A stretch of 64,000 bases of DNA from Arcticibacterium sp047623945 (lineage in GTDB: Bacteria; Bacteroidota; Bacteroidia; Cytophagales; Spirosomataceae), in the NCBI GenBank assembly GCA_047623945.1, contig JBLHOT010000012.1:1-64000 (forward strand). Direction: 5' to 3'. Position 1 is the stretch's first letter, and each line of letters begins with the position of its first letter. This document shows, piece after piece, positions 17,235 to 26,495 of the stretch. Made by a program: the position numbers and the translations under genes. The notes under the pieces were generated by a model. The model made no database searches and was not told the DNA's origin. It saw only the letters and a list, made by a program, of their open reading frames with translations.

Positions 17235-18764
17235 CTATTCCCACTCGATAGTGGCTGGTGGTTTTGAACTAATGTCGTAAACTACTCTATTTACGCCTTT
17301 TACTTTATTTATTATTTTGTTAGACACGTCTGCCAGAAAACTATAGGGCAAATGAGCCCAATCTGCCGTCATACCGTCTACACTCGTTACTGCTCTAAGT
17401 GACACCACGCTTTCATACGTTCGCTCATCTCCCATAACTCCCACACTTTGAACAGGCAAGAGCATAGCACCAGCCTGCCAAACATCATCATAAAGTCCTG
17501 AATCCTTCAACCCTTGGATAAAATGATAATCCACCTCTTGAAGAATCCTAACCTTTTCCTTTGTAACGTCTCCTAATATTCTAATACCAAGACCTGGACC
17601 CGGGAAAGGATGCCTTGCTAGAATATGAGTTGGCATTTCCATAGATCGGCCTACTTCTCTCACGCCATCTTTAAACAGTAATTTAAGCGGCTCCACTATT
17701 TTGAGTTTCATGTAATCTGGAAGGCCTCCCACATTATGATGCGACTTAATTGTAGCCGAAGGGCCTTTTACAGAAACAGATTCTATAATATCTGGATAAA
17801 TAGTGCCCTGAGCCAGCCATTTAACGTCTTGAATTTGATGCGACTCATCATCAAAAACATCAATAAAAGTTTTTCCAATGGCCTTTCTTTTAGCCTCCGG
17901 GTCTGATAAACCTTTCAGGGCATCGTAAAATCTATCTTTAGCGTTTACACCTTTTACATTTAAGCCAAGGCCCTTGTAAGACTCTAATACTTCTTCAAAC
18001 TCATTCTTGCGAAGCAATCCATTATCTACAAAAATGCAGTACAAATTCTTCCCAATGGCCTTATGGATTAGCATAGCTGCCACAGAGGAGTCTACTCCTC
18101 CAGAAAGGCCCAAAACTACTTTATCATCTCCCAACTGTTTTTTTAACTCAGCCACGGTACTGTCCACAAAAGAATCCGAGGTCCAAGTTTGATTACAACC
18201 ACAAATACCGACAACAAAATTCTCTAACAAAACTTTGCCATGCTCTGTATGAGTAACTTCAGGATGAAATTGAATGGCGTATATTTCTTCTTTATCAAAC
18301 TGAAAAGCAGCCACAGCTACAGATTCTGTAGATGCTATCACTCGAGCGTCATTTGGCAATTTGGTAATAGTATCACCATGCGACATCCAAACCTGTGAGT
18401 CCTTAGGAATACCTGCAAATAGTCTATTGTCAGACTCTATGGTACCTAGAATGGCTCTTCCATACTCACGGGTAGTAGAAGCTTCCACATTACCTCCCCT
18501 CTCCTCTGCCAGCAACTGAGCACCGTAACAAACGCCTAAAACAGGCACTTTAGAGCTAATAGAATCTAGATCTATCCTAGGAGAATCAGACTCTCTAACG
18601 GAGCAGGGACTTCCAGAGAGAATAACACCTTTTACAGTTTTATCAAGCTCTGGAATATGATTATAAGGGTGTATTTCACAGTAAACATTATGTTCCCTAA
18701 CTCTTCTGGCAATAAGTTGTGTTACCTGAGAACCAAAATCTATTATTATTATTTTTTCCTCCAT
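17235..18764 (-). CDS. guaA: GMP synthase (glutamine-hydrolysing)
   Basis: The product has 509 residues, the full two-domain enzyme that converts XMP to GMP with glutamine and ATP. The class I amidotransferase domain shows the nucleophile motif GVCYGAQLLAEE near residue 80 and the HPEVTHTEHG His-Glu segment near 165. The ATP-pyrophosphatase domain has the PP-loop GLSGGVDSSVAAML near 222. The dimerisation end closes with SKPPATIEWE, as in other GuaA proteins. The start codon overlaps the stop of the upstream namZ-like gene by one base (TAATG), so both lie on one transcript. Confidence 0.98.
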   Translation of the reverse strand: MEEKIIIIDFGSQVTQLIARRVREHNVYCEIHPYNHIPELDKTVKGVILSGSPCSVRESDSPRIDLDSISSKVPVLGVCYGAQLLAEERGGNVEASTTREYGRAILGTIESDNRLFAGIPKDSQVWMSHGDTITKLPNDARVIASTESVAVAAFQFDKEEIYAIQFHPEVTHTEHGKVLLENFVVGICGCNQTWTSDSFVDSTVAELKKQLGDDKVVLGLSGGVDSSVAAMLIHKAIGKNLYCIFVDNGLLRKNEFEEVLESYKGLGLNVKGVNAKDRFYDALKGLSDPEAKRKAIGKTFIDVFDDESHQIQDVKWLAQGTIYPDIIESVSVKGPSATIKSHHNVGGLPDYMKLKIVEPLKLLFKDGVREVGRSMEMPTHILARHPFPGPGLGIRILGDVTKEKVRILQEVDYHFIQGLKDSGLYDDVWQAGAMLLPVQSVGVMGDERTYESVVSLRAVTSVDGMTADWAHLPYSFLADVSNKIINKVKGVNRVVYDISSKPPATIEWE

Positions 18765-19954
18765 TATTCAAAATCGGGGTATAAAAGGTACTTCTTTCTG
18801 AGCAATTTAAATTGTTGTAGATCTTCTTGCCATTTGGCTTCTACTTCTTGATAGGACTTCCCTGCCTTTAAATCTTCTTTGATCCAGGCATTTCCCGCTA
18901 GCAAATTAAAAAAGCGTTCGTTTGTAAAAAAAGCCTTTTTGTTTTTAAAGTTTTTATAAAATTCAAAGAGGTAACTCAGGTCAAAACCCATGTTCAACAC
19001 ATCCACTTTTGTCAGGTCTTCGCCGTAGCACGTCACTCCTTCATTTACAGGATTCTGTGCTCCAGGCTTACTTTCTGGCACAAAAACATAGGTCCCAAGA
19101 TCTTTATCAGGCCCCCCTATCACTTGAAATTGTGTATCTGTTCCTCTCCCTACACTAATCTGAGTTGGCTCAAAAAGGCAGATAGAAGGATAAAGTAAAA
19201 TTGACTGCAAATTTGGTAGGTTGGGAGAAGGCTTAATGGGCAAGCTATAGCTACTATGATGCGTATAGCTTTCACAAGGTATCACCGTAAGATCTGCCAG
19301 GTTATCATTTGACCAAGCCTCACCATTAATCATTGTTGCCAGTTCACCAATAGTTAAGCCATAGACAACGGGCAATGGATTCATCCCTACAAATGATTCA
19401 AAACCAGGTTCCAGAACTGGGCCAGCTACCAAGTGTCCATTTGGGTTAGGTCTGTCTAAAACAATTACAGGAATATTTCTTTCTGCAGCCGCCTCAATAA
19501 TCAAATGAAGCGTGCTTATATAGGTGTAAAACCTTACACCAACATCCTGAATGTCAAAAACTAAAATGTCAAACTCAGCTAGTTGTTCATTAGTCGGTTT
19601 TTTATTCTTGCCATAGAGTGAAACAATTGGAATACCGGTTTTACTATCTTTAGAGTTATCTATGTGAGCCCCTGCGTCCGCTTCTCCTCTAAAACCATGT
19701 TCAGGAGCGAAAATGGTTCTAATGTCAATGTTACGACTCAGAAGTGTATCTAGTAAGTGTGAGTTACCCACTACAGAAGTATGATTTACTACGAGACCCA
19801 CTCTTTTATCTTCCAAAAGTGGGAGGTATTTATGCATCGCTTCTGCACCTACTTTTATTTTTTCGGGCGTATTTGAAGAGTTTGCCTTAGATTTGCAGTT
19901 AATAGCTGAAAAGCAAAAAAACAAAACTAAAAGACGGGCTATTTTTTTGTCCAT
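18764..19954 (-). CDS. NamZ-like exo-beta-N-acetylmuramidase lipoprotein (DUF1343)
   Basis: The product has 396 residues and begins with a signal ending in a Cys (CFSAINC), so it is probably a lipoprotein. DUF1343 blocks are clear: RVGLVVNHTSVVG near 52, FAPEHGFRGEADAG near 82, VFDIQDVGVRFYTYISTLH near 130, DRPNPNGH near 168 and SVGRGTDTQFQ near 268. The family includes NamZ, which removes N-acetylmuramic acid from the non-reducing ends of peptidoglycan fragments for recycling. It is coupled to guaA (TAATG). The start codon lies only 8 bp from the divergent permease start, so its promoter must be inside that permease gene. Confidence 0.88.
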   Translation of the reverse strand: MDKKIARLLVLFFCFSAINCKSKANSSNTPEKIKVGAEAMHKYLPLLEDKRVGLVVNHTSVVGNSHLLDTLLSRNIDIRTIFAPEHGFRGEADAGAHIDNSKDSKTGIPIVSLYGKNKKPTNEQLAEFDILVFDIQDVGVRFYTYISTLHLIIEAAAERNIPVIVLDRPNPNGHLVAGPVLEPGFESFVGMNPLPVVYGLTIGELATMINGEAWSNDNLADLTVIPCESYTHHSSYSLPIKPSPNLPNLQSILLYPSICLFEPTQISVGRGTDTQFQVIGGPDKDLGTYVFVPESKPGAQNPVNEGVTCYGEDLTKVDVLNMGFDLSYLFEFYKNFKNKKAFFTNERFFNLLAGNAWIKEDLKAGKSYQEVEAKWQEDLQQFKLLRKKYLLYPDFE

Positions 19955-19962
19955 TTTAATTG

Positions 19963-21183
19963 ATGAATACGGAATATTTTTTGGCTCAGAAAATAAGAAA
20001 AACTAAAGGTAAGACCTTTTCTTCTTCTGTCATCAATATAGGTATCACAAGTATTGCCATTGGTGTGGCTGCCATCATTTTGTCCTTCTCTATTCTCCTC
20101 GGTTTTAAGGATACTATAAAAGAGAAGCTTTTCAGCATGTCCGCCCACCTTCAAGTAAGCAAAATTACACTGAATCAGTCATTTGAAGAAGCTCCTTTTG
20201 TAAATAGTGCAGAGAGTCTCCTAAATCTAACAAATAATGAAAATATAGCTTCATTTAATGCAATAGCCTTAAAGTCTGCCCTTCTAAAATCAGAAGAAGA
20301 AATCTCTGGAGTACTTCTTAAAGGAATAGATAATGCCTATAATTGGTCTGTTTTTGAATCGAACATGGTTGAAGGAAGAATAATAAGTTTTGATTCAAGT
20401 TCCTACAGCAAAGAAATCATTTTAAGCTCTACCTTAAAAAAACTTCTAAACGTTAACGTAGACGATGATATCCTTATTTACTTCATCCAAGACCCGCCTC
20501 GGGCTAGAAAAGTAAAAGTAGTGGGTATTTACGATACAGGAATTGAGGATATTGATAAGTCCTATGCCCTTGTAGATTTAAATCTTATTCGAAGAATTAA
20601 CAATTGGGAGGATAATGAAGTTGGTCATTTAGAAATTTTCTTGAAAGACTTTGACACTATCAATAGCAGTACTTCCTCTTTGTACAATGATATTCCTCAG
20701 GACCAACAAATTCATAAAATAACCCAGCTATTGCCTCAGTTCTTTGATTGGTTTAATCTGTTAGACACAAATATCATCATTGTCTTATTCCTGATTATTG
20801 TGGTAGCTAGCTTTAATATGGTAAGTGTCTTACTCATCATGATCATGGAAAGAACTCCTATGATAGGTCTTCTAAAAGCTTTAGGAGCCAGAAACGGACT
20901 CATCCAAAAAGTCTTCATATCTAATGCCCTCATTATTATTTTTAAGGGTTTAGCTATTGGCAATTTAATTGCTATTTCATTTTGTTACATTCAGGATAAA
21001 TTCAAACTAATTCCATTAGATCCAGAAAACTATTATATGGCTTATGTTCCCATTTCTTGGCATTGGCCCACTTTTATTTTGGTTAATCTTGCCACCATTT
21101 TAGTTGTAGGTCTTATTATTGTTCTTCCTACGCTGTCTATAGTAAGAATTAGTCCAGTGAAAGCCCTCAAATACAAAGAATAA
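19963..21183 (+). CDS. LolC/LolE-type ABC transporter permease
   Basis: The frame opens at a TTG (19960), but the ATG at 19963 is the natural start, giving 406 residues. The layout is that of lipoprotein-releasing permeases: an N-terminal helix near 25-47 (INIGITSIAIGVAAIILSFS), a large periplasmic MacB-like domain of about 200 residues, then three helices at about 275-400 with a FtsX-type segment (MIGLLKALGARNGLIQKVF). The C-terminus ends SPVKALKYKE. It would extract lipoproteins from the inner membrane with a LolD ATPase. A LolD-like gene lies at 41799-42449, 21 kb away. The gene is divergent from the namZ-like gene with 8 bp between start codons. Confidence 0.88.
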   Translation: MNTEYFLAQKIRKTKGKTFSSSVINIGITSIAIGVAAIILSFSILLGFKDTIKEKLFSMSAHLQVSKITLNQSFEEAPFVNSAESLLNLTNNENIASFNAIALKSALLKSEEEISGVLLKGIDNAYNWSVFESNMVEGRIISFDSSSYSKEIILSSTLKKLLNVNVDDDILIYFIQDPPRARKVKVVGIYDTGIEDIDKSYALVDLNLIRRINNWEDNEVGHLEIFLKDFDTINSSTSSLYNDIPQDQQIHKITQLLPQFFDWFNLLDTNIIIVLFLIIVVASFNMVSVLLIMIMERTPMIGLLKALGARNGLIQKVFISNALIIIFKGLAIGNLIAISFCYIQDKFKLIPLDPENYYMAYVPISWHWPTFILVNLATILVVGLIIVLPTLSIVRISPVKALKYKE

Positions 21184-21196
21184 GTCGTGCTCATAA

Positions 21197-21230
21197 AAAA
21201 GGCAAACTTTCATTTGAGAGTTTGCCTTTT
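21197..21230. terminator. Bidirectional intrinsic terminator
   Basis: AAAAGGCAAACT (21197-21208) pairs perfectly with AGTTTGCCTTTT (21219-21230). The stem can extend into the loop, and A-runs and T-runs flank it on both sides. It lies between the convergent permease and LiaF-like genes and should stop transcripts from both strands. Confidence 0.88.
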
Positions 21231-21252
21231 AAAATGATACGTCCATATCTAT

Positions 21253-22260
21253 TTAGTACCTATTCACCGAAACGGCTGTTAAGGCACTCGATACTTTTAT
21301 ATATATCTTCTTATCTGCTTTGTTAAAATCGGCAGTTCTCCATGTAGAGTTACCTTCTTTCAGGAAATTGTTAAAGTCTTTTGAGTTTAACGCACCGTCC
21401 ATTTCTATTTCGCAACCCACATTTTCAGGCACCGAAATTTCAACTTTAGCTACACCACTTTCCACTTCCACATTAACTTTCTCCAGTTTGTCTCCAAGTT
21501 TTACATCTACAGAGGCAGCACCAGTATGAATATCCAATTTCTTCACCTTAAAACTACTCAGGTCAAAATCTAAATCTCCAGCCCCAATACTCATATCTAC
21601 ACTCCAAACTGGTTTAGTACTTAGTTCAAGGAAGATTTCGTTATGATCATTGTCACCGAAATTGAAGCTTTTATTCTTTCTGGACTTCATCTCGAAGTCA
21701 ATTTCATGACGGTTGTTCTTTAATTCATCAGATAGTCTATAATTTCCAGTATGTAAAAGAGTGGTAGCTCCAAAAAGGTCATTTTTTGATTCTTTCAAAT
21801 GAAATTCCGCAGCTCCCCCACCAAAATTCAAGCTTGCTTCTTCTAATCCATTCGTTAGAGGTACTGAAAATTTCTGCTCCGTTCTCTTTCCTTTTTTTAA
21901 GCCTTCAGAGCCTTCATTATAACTACCTCTATCAGACTCGTCCCAGTCCTCATCTTCATCCCAATCGAAATGAAATTCATCCTTAAACTCTTCAGAAATC
22001 TCATCTACGCCATCCGAAGCAGCACTATAAATACCAAGTGGTATTGCAAAAGCGATCAATAGAGCCGTAGTAGGATTATAAAAACTTTTCTTCTCATGAA
22101 GCAATACCGCTACTCCTGCTAAAATCAGAAGTACGGGCCAAAACTTTGCGATAGTTCTAAAACTATACTCAAAGTCAATCAGGTCATAGTTGAAGGCTAA
22201 AAACACCGCTCCAACAGCCACTAAAATGGCTCCTAAAAAAACGTTACTATTCTTTCTCAT
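21253..22260 (-). CDS. LiaF/toast-rack-like membrane protein (DUF5668-type N-terminus)
   Basis: The product has 335 residues. Three or four short hydrophobic helices at about 8-80 (FLGAILVAVGAVFLAFNY, FWPVLLILAGVAVLL, ALLIAFAIPLGIYSA) match the small helical unit found in LiaI/LiaF-like and PspC-linked proteins. A very acidic linker follows (DEFHFDWDEDEDWDESD). The C-terminal half, about 150-335, is a beta-rich LiaF-like domain (GGGAAEFHLKE, SIGAGDLDFDLSSF, HTGAASVDVKLG). It lies 3 bp downstream of a PspC-domain gene, so the two form an envelope-stress-type membrane pair. The exact role is unknown. Confidence 0.78.
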   Translation of the reverse strand: MRKNSNVFLGAILVAVGAVFLAFNYDLIDFEYSFRTIAKFWPVLLILAGVAVLLHEKKSFYNPTTALLIAFAIPLGIYSAASDGVDEISEEFKDEFHFDWDEDEDWDESDRGSYNEGSEGLKKGKRTEQKFSVPLTNGLEEASLNFGGGAAEFHLKESKNDLFGATTLLHTGNYRLSDELKNNRHEIDFEMKSRKNKSFNFGDNDHNEIFLELSTKPVWSVDMSIGAGDLDFDLSSFKVKKLDIHTGAASVDVKLGDKLEKVNVEVESGVAKVEISVPENVGCEIEMDGALNSKDFNNFLKEGNSTWRTADFNKADKKIYIKVSSALTAVSVNRY

Positions 22261-22263
22261 ATT

Positions 22264-22767
22264 CTAGAAAGTTTCACTGTCCTGAGGTAAAGATCCACCA
22301 GGAGTATGCGTAGAATCGAAATTATTAGTATCATCATTATCTCTAATGATAATCCAGACGCCAAGTCCAATTAAAAACAATGGCCACATTTTTCCGATAT
22401 AGTGGAAAAGATTAATATCGAAAAAAGTACGGAAAGCAAAAATTGCCCCCAAAGAAATCAGCACTATTCCGCCGATTAGGTTTCCATTTTTAGATGAGTT
22501 ATTGCTCATAGTTGTAAATTTTGAAGGTTTAAAAGATGATTCGTTATTACCATTAGCATAAGCAAAATCGCTTCTTTCTTCTGGCAAAACTATCCATAAA
22601 ATTAAATAAGTAATAAATGCTGGCAGGGGCGTAAAAAACATGATGACAAACAATGCTCTAAATAATGTTGGGTCAATGTCAAAGTACTCCCCTAACCCTT
22701 GGGTGACTCCTCCTAAAACGGAGTCGCCGTTTTTAATCCGTCTAAGTTTTCTTTCATTCTTTTTCAT
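22264..22767 (-). CDS. PspC-domain membrane protein
   Basis: The frame is open to 22824, but the ATG at 22767 starts the PspC domain cleanly (MKKNERKLRRIKNGD), giving 167 residues. The PspC motif is clear: SVLGGVTQGLGEYFDIDPTL, then a helix FRALFVIMFFTPLPAF and YLILWIVLPEE. A second hydrophobic unit of the DUF5668 type follows a polar linker (GGIVLISLGAIFAFR, MWPLFLIGLGVWIII). PspC proteins sit in the inner membrane and take part in phage-shock or envelope-stress responses. The downstream LiaF-like gene begins 3 bp after the stop, so they are co-expressed. Confidence 0.88.
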   Translation of the reverse strand: MKKNERKLRRIKNGDSVLGGVTQGLGEYFDIDPTLFRALFVIMFFTPLPAFITYLILWIVLPEERSDFAYANGNNESSFKPSKFTTMSNNSSKNGNLIGGIVLISLGAIFAFRTFFDINLFHYIGKMWPLFLIGLGVWIIIRDNDDTNNFDSTHTPGGSLPQDSETF

Positions 22768-22788
22768 ATAATTTGTATTAATTCGATT

Positions 22789-22796
22789 CAAAGGTA
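22789..22796 (-). promoter_or_regulatory. -7 element of the PspC-LiaF-like operon
   Basis: The minus strand reads TACCTTTG, an exact TAnnTTTG match, about 22 bp upstream of the PspC start codon. The nearest TTTG (22825-22822) is 25 bases further up, slightly too far for a standard -33 box. The operon may need an activator or an alternative sigma factor, which would suit a stress operon. Confidence 0.5.
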
Positions 22797-22923
22797 AATT
22801 CAACGTTAGTACTGTGTAATACAAACTACATGAGTGGTAGCAATAGATGGATAAACCGTTAAATTAATGGTTAAGGATAAAGTTATTAAATTAAACAATA
22901 ATATGTAATCCTCAAATGTCCTA

Positions 22924-23487
22924 TTAAGAATCCTCTTCTAAGCCTTCTAAAACATCCATTAAATCGTCGTATGTACTTTCTCCAGGACTAGTTTCATGAC
23001 TACCCTTGAGCCTTATGCCTTGAAAGTTCTTATTCCCCAAAAGGTCAGGAACTTGTTCTCCTGTAACATTATGACCCGCAAAAACAGAAGGATGATCGAT
23101 GAGGTCTCCAGGCAAAGATTCACAATTGACCAAAATATGGTCATAATCTTTGAGTGCCCCAGAATCATGTGCCATAGTAAGCTCATAAAATAATTCTGGC
23201 ACGATTTCTCTAGCCTGGGCAGCCTGTTGATCGTTAGCAATAATCAGGAAGTCTAAGCCAAATGCTTGCCAGTCCTCTGATGTCAGATGAGCAGGCCAAT
23301 CATTAAACCTACCTCCTACTTTTAGTCCGCTAAGCCAATTCTTAATTTCAAGAACTTTCTCTTTAGGAATATAATCCTTGTGGTCCGCATTCAATTCAAA
23401 ACAGAGGTAGTCCACAAACATTCCTGCACAATACCGTGCATCTGACAAATTTGAGATACCTGTGACTAAAACTTTTCTTTTAAGCAT
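22924..23487 (-). CDS. TrpF-like (phosphoribosylanthranilate isomerase-like) protein lacking the usual catalytic Cys
   Basis: The product has 187 residues. The start VLVTGISNLSDARYCAGMFV and the end GIRLKGSHETSPGESTYDDL resemble the first strand and last helix of TrpF TIM barrels. Authentic TrpF begins with a KICG motif whose Cys is catalytic; here the corresponding positions read VTGI. The middle of the protein is poorly matched to TrpF. It stands alone with no trp gene beside it and is transcribed toward the PspC operon. It may be a divergent paralogue with another role. Calling it trpF would be unsafe. Confidence 0.55.
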   Translation of the reverse strand: MLKRKVLVTGISNLSDARYCAGMFVDYLCFELNADHKDYIPKEKVLEIKNWLSGLKVGGRFNDWPAHLTSEDWQAFGLDFLIIANDQQAAQAREIVPELFYELTMAHDSGALKDYDHILVNCESLPGDLIDHPSVFAGHNVTGEQVPDLLGNKNFQGIRLKGSHETSPGESTYDDLMDVLEGLEEDS

Positions 23488-23618
23488 GATGGTTCATTTG
23501 ACGCAAAAATAGCCTTCTCCGATCAAAAAAAGGGTATTCAATCCCAAAATTGGCATGTCACTTTGGCTCAATTTACATCACACCCTACCATTGAACCTAT
23601 TTTGCCGCCATATGTTAT

Positions 23619-23626
23619 TACCTTTG
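23619..23626 (+). promoter_or_regulatory. Possible -7 element for mnmA
   Basis: TACCTTTG matches TAnnTTTG exactly and lies 87 bp upstream of the mnmA ATG. A TTG at 23591-23593 is 25 bases upstream, a loose -33 match. The 226-bp spacer between the TrpF-like gene and mnmA holds nothing else that I can recognise. Confidence 0.4.
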
Positions 23627-23713
23627 TCATCCAGCATGGGTTGTTGGTCAAGATATTTAATTGACTTTTAAAAAGTCTAACCTAAACGATGGGCGTTTAA
23701 CCCATTTAGTTAT

Positions 23714-24820
23714 ATGAGCAAACACGGAAGAATATTGGTCGCCATGAGTGGCGGAATTGACAGCTCCCTCGCAGCTGTACTATTACACGAACAAGGATAC
23801 GAAGTTATAGGCATGACCATGAAAACATGGGATTATGCAGCTTCTGGCGGAAGCAAAAAAGAGACGGGCTGCTGTAGTCTAGATTCTATAAACGACGCAA
23901 GAAACATAGCTGTAAATCTAGGTTTTCCTCACTATATCCTAGATATAAGAGAGGAGTTTGGTGATTATGTGATTGACCATTTTACCGGTGAATACCTAGA
24001 AGGTCGTACGCCAAACCCCTGTGTACTTTGCAATACATATGTAAAATGGGATGCCCTTTTAAAGCGAGCCAACAATCTAGATTGTGAATTTCTGGCCACG
24101 GGTCACTATGCCAATATTAGAGAAGAAAACAACAGACATGTCATTTCAAAAGGTGTCGATGAATTAAAAGACCAAAGTTATGTGCTTTGGGGAATCTCCC
24201 AAGACAGCCTTTCTAGAACGCAACTCCCTCTTGGAAATCTTACGAAAAAGGAAATAAGAGAAATGGCGGTAGAGCGTGGTTTCTTTGATTTAGTAAATAA
24301 GTCTGAATCCTACGAAATCTGTTTTGTTCCAGATAATGATTATCGTGGTTTCTTAAAGAGACGTGTAGATGGCCTGGAAGAAGCCGTTAAGGGCGGTGAT
24401 TTCGTTTTAGAAAGTGGTCAAAAAGTAGGTAAACATGAGGGCTACCCTTTTTATACAGTAGGTCAAAGAAAGGGACTTGGAATAGCCTTAGGTTATCCTG
24501 TTTACGTAACCGAGATCAGGAAAGATACGAATGAGGTAATACTAGGTTTGGAGAAACATTTGTTTAAAAACGCCATGCATGTAGGCAAACTTAATATGCA
24601 GAAGTATCCAGATTTAATAGGTCAACAAAAGGAGACCTTTGCTAAAATTAGATATAAAACGCCTTCTGCGGCGGCTATAGCTTCGCAAATAGAGAGAGAT
24701 AAAATGGAAGTAATTTTTGAAGAGCCCATTAGTGCTATTGCCCCAGGACAGGCCGCTGTTTTTTACGAAGGTGATGACGTCATAGGTGGTGGATGGATTT
24801 TAAAAAGTTTTAATGCTTAG
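23714..24820 (+). CDS. mnmA: tRNA-specific 2-thiouridylase
   Basis: The product has 368 residues, normal for MnmA, which makes 2-thiouridine at wobble position 34 of Lys, Glu and Gln tRNAs. The PP-loop AMSGGIDSSLAAVLLHEQ lies at about 9-26. The first catalytic Cys is in RTPNPCVLCNTYVKWD near 96-112 and the second in ESYEICFVPDNDYRGF near 197-212. The C-terminal domain carries the conserved VGQRKGLGIA near 251. The next gene is 49 bp downstream and looks functionally unrelated. Confidence 0.97.
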   Translation: MSKHGRILVAMSGGIDSSLAAVLLHEQGYEVIGMTMKTWDYAASGGSKKETGCCSLDSINDARNIAVNLGFPHYILDIREEFGDYVIDHFTGEYLEGRTPNPCVLCNTYVKWDALLKRANNLDCEFLATGHYANIREENNRHVISKGVDELKDQSYVLWGISQDSLSRTQLPLGNLTKKEIREMAVERGFFDLVNKSESYEICFVPDNDYRGFLKRRVDGLEEAVKGGDFVLESGQKVGKHEGYPFYTVGQRKGLGIALGYPVYVTEIRKDTNEVILGLEKHLFKNAMHVGKLNMQKYPDLIGQQKETFAKIRYKTPSAAAIASQIERDKMEVIFEEPISAIAPGQAAVFYEGDDVIGGGWILKSFNA

Positions 24821-24869
24821 AAGCATCCTTTTTGCCTATCATCCGTACTTTTAAGTACTGAACAGTACT

Positions 24870-26495
24870 ATGAATAAGATAACTTTAATTTTCCTCCTTC
24901 TACAAACCTCATCAAGTTTTGCACAACAGAAGTATTTAATACTTTTTACAGACAAGGCTGACAGCCCTTTTAGTGTGGGCAGTCCACAAGAATTTTTATC
25001 TGATCGTTCTATAGAAAGGCGTGAAAAGCAGGGGATAAGTGTTACGGAACATGACTTACCTGTGAATCCGTCTTATGTGGCGAATCTTAACTCTAACGGC
25101 TTTAAGGTGCTTTACACCAGTAAATGGTATAATGGAGCCTTGATAGATATTTCTAGTTCAGAATTAGATAAGGTCTTAGCCTTGCCTTTTGTTAAAGGTG
25201 TAGAAGGAATGTCTAGAAACGGTTTAGAAGATGGCTCTGGAGGCGTTCTTAGTGCCGTTAAAGCTATGCCCAACGTGCCCATGATAGACGCTGGCACATC
25301 TGCAAATCAGCTACAAATGCTGGGTGCAGACAAAATGCATGAGATGAATTTTACGGGTAGAGGAGTTTTAATAGGACTCATGGATTCTGGGTTTTCAAAT
25401 GCTGATAAGCTTGATGTATTTAAAGCTATTTTCAATGAGAATAGAGTCCTTCAAACCTTTAATTTCGTAAACGGTACGCCAGAAGTTTATTCTAATTCAC
25501 ATAACCATGGAACCAATGTATTGAGCTGTATAGGAGCTAGTCTGGATGGTCAAATGGTCGGTACCGCCCCTGATGCCTCTTTTGCTCTTTACATAACGGA
25601 AAATGTCAGTTCTGAGACGAGGCTAGAAGAAGCCAACTGGCTCTTTGCAGCAGAACGAGCTGATTCTTTAGGCGTAGATATTGTGGGTTCGTCGCTTGGC
25701 TATAGTGATTTCCAAGGAACTACTCAGGATTACAGCTATGGCGACATGGATGGAAACACCGCCATCATCACTAAGGCCGCAGACTGGTTGGTCTCTAAAG
25801 GTGTGGTAGTGGTAGTCTCAGCGGGAAACGAAGGAAATGGAGCATGGAGATATGTTACTGCTCCCGCTGATGGAGATTCTGTAATAGCCGTAGCCGCTGT
25901 AAATTCTAACGGAACCTATGTCACATTTAGCTCTATAGGCCCGAGTGCAGACGGTAGAGTGAAACCGGAAATTGCGGCAAAAGGAGCTGGCACCACCATT
26001 GCTAGAGCAAATAATACAATTTCAAAAGCTAATGGAACTTCCTTTGCCGCTCCTTTAATAACAGGTTTGGTGGCAGGAATTAAACAGGCCTTCCCAGAAT
26101 TCACGGCCATGGAAATTCGTGAGTTATTATTTGAATCTAGCTCACAGGCCAATCAGCCAGATAATTTATTAGGATATGGTATACCGAACTTTGAGAGAGC
26201 TTATGACCTAGCACAATTAAAAACGCTTATAAATTCTACGGATAAAGATGTTTTGGTCTTCCCAAATCCTGCAGGAAATAATGGAAATGTAAAAGTCTTA
26301 ATCACAAAAGATGAATTAGGAAATGAATTCAATGTGAGTTTGACAGATGCCACCGGAAGGTTATTGTTTGAAAACAGCTATAAGCGTAGCTTTTTCGACG
26401 TAAATATAAATCAGCAAGGGTTACCTACTGGCCTTTACCTCTTAAGGGTTTGGAATGGTTTATTCACTCATACGGAGCGTTTGCTTATTGAGTAG
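24870..26495 (+). CDS. Subtilisin-like serine protease with type IX secretion C-terminal domain
   Basis: The product has 541 residues. A signal peptide at 1-18 ends SSSFAQ. The S8 catalytic triad is visible: Asp in GLMDSGFSNADK near 172, His in SHNHGTNVLSCIG near 213 and Ser in NGTSFAAPLITG near 391, with the oxyanion-loop segment VVVVSAGNEGNGAW near 315. From about 465 a type A sorting domain follows (VFPNPAGNNGNVKVL, GLPTGLYLLRVWNG, ending ERLLIE), the signal for type IX secretion. It would be exported across the outer membrane and released or anchored on the surface. The last 11 bp overlap the convergent NUDIX gene. Confidence 0.92.
   Translation: MNKITLIFLLLQTSSSFAQQKYLILFTDKADSPFSVGSPQEFLSDRSIERREKQGISVTEHDLPVNPSYVANLNSNGFKVLYTSKWYNGALIDISSSELDKVLALPFVKGVEGMSRNGLEDGSGGVLSAVKAMPNVPMIDAGTSANQLQMLGADKMHEMNFTGRGVLIGLMDSGFSNADKLDVFKAIFNENRVLQTFNFVNGTPEVYSNSHNHGTNVLSCIGASLDGQMVGTAPDASFALYITENVSSETRLEEANWLFAAERADSLGVDIVGSSLGYSDFQGTTQDYSYGDMDGNTAIITKAADWLVSKGVVVVVSAGNEGNGAWRYVTAPADGDSVIAVAAVNSNGTYVTFSSIGPSADGRVKPEIAAKGAGTTIARANNTISKANGTSFAAPLITGLVAGIKQAFPEFTAMEIRELLFESSSQANQPDNLLGYGIPNFERAYDLAQLKTLINSTDKDVLVFPNPAGNNGNVKVLITKDELGNEFNVSLTDATGRLLFENSYKRSFFDVNINQQGLPTGLYLLRVWNGLFTHTERLLIE

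Noticed and set aside
22924..23487. Calling this gene trpF
   Set aside because: The catalytic Cys motif is absent and no trp genes are adjacent, so only a TrpF-like label is justified.
24845..24869. Repeated AGTACT words before the protease gene
   Set aside because: Very short palindromes in AT-rich spacer; no sign of a longer operator.
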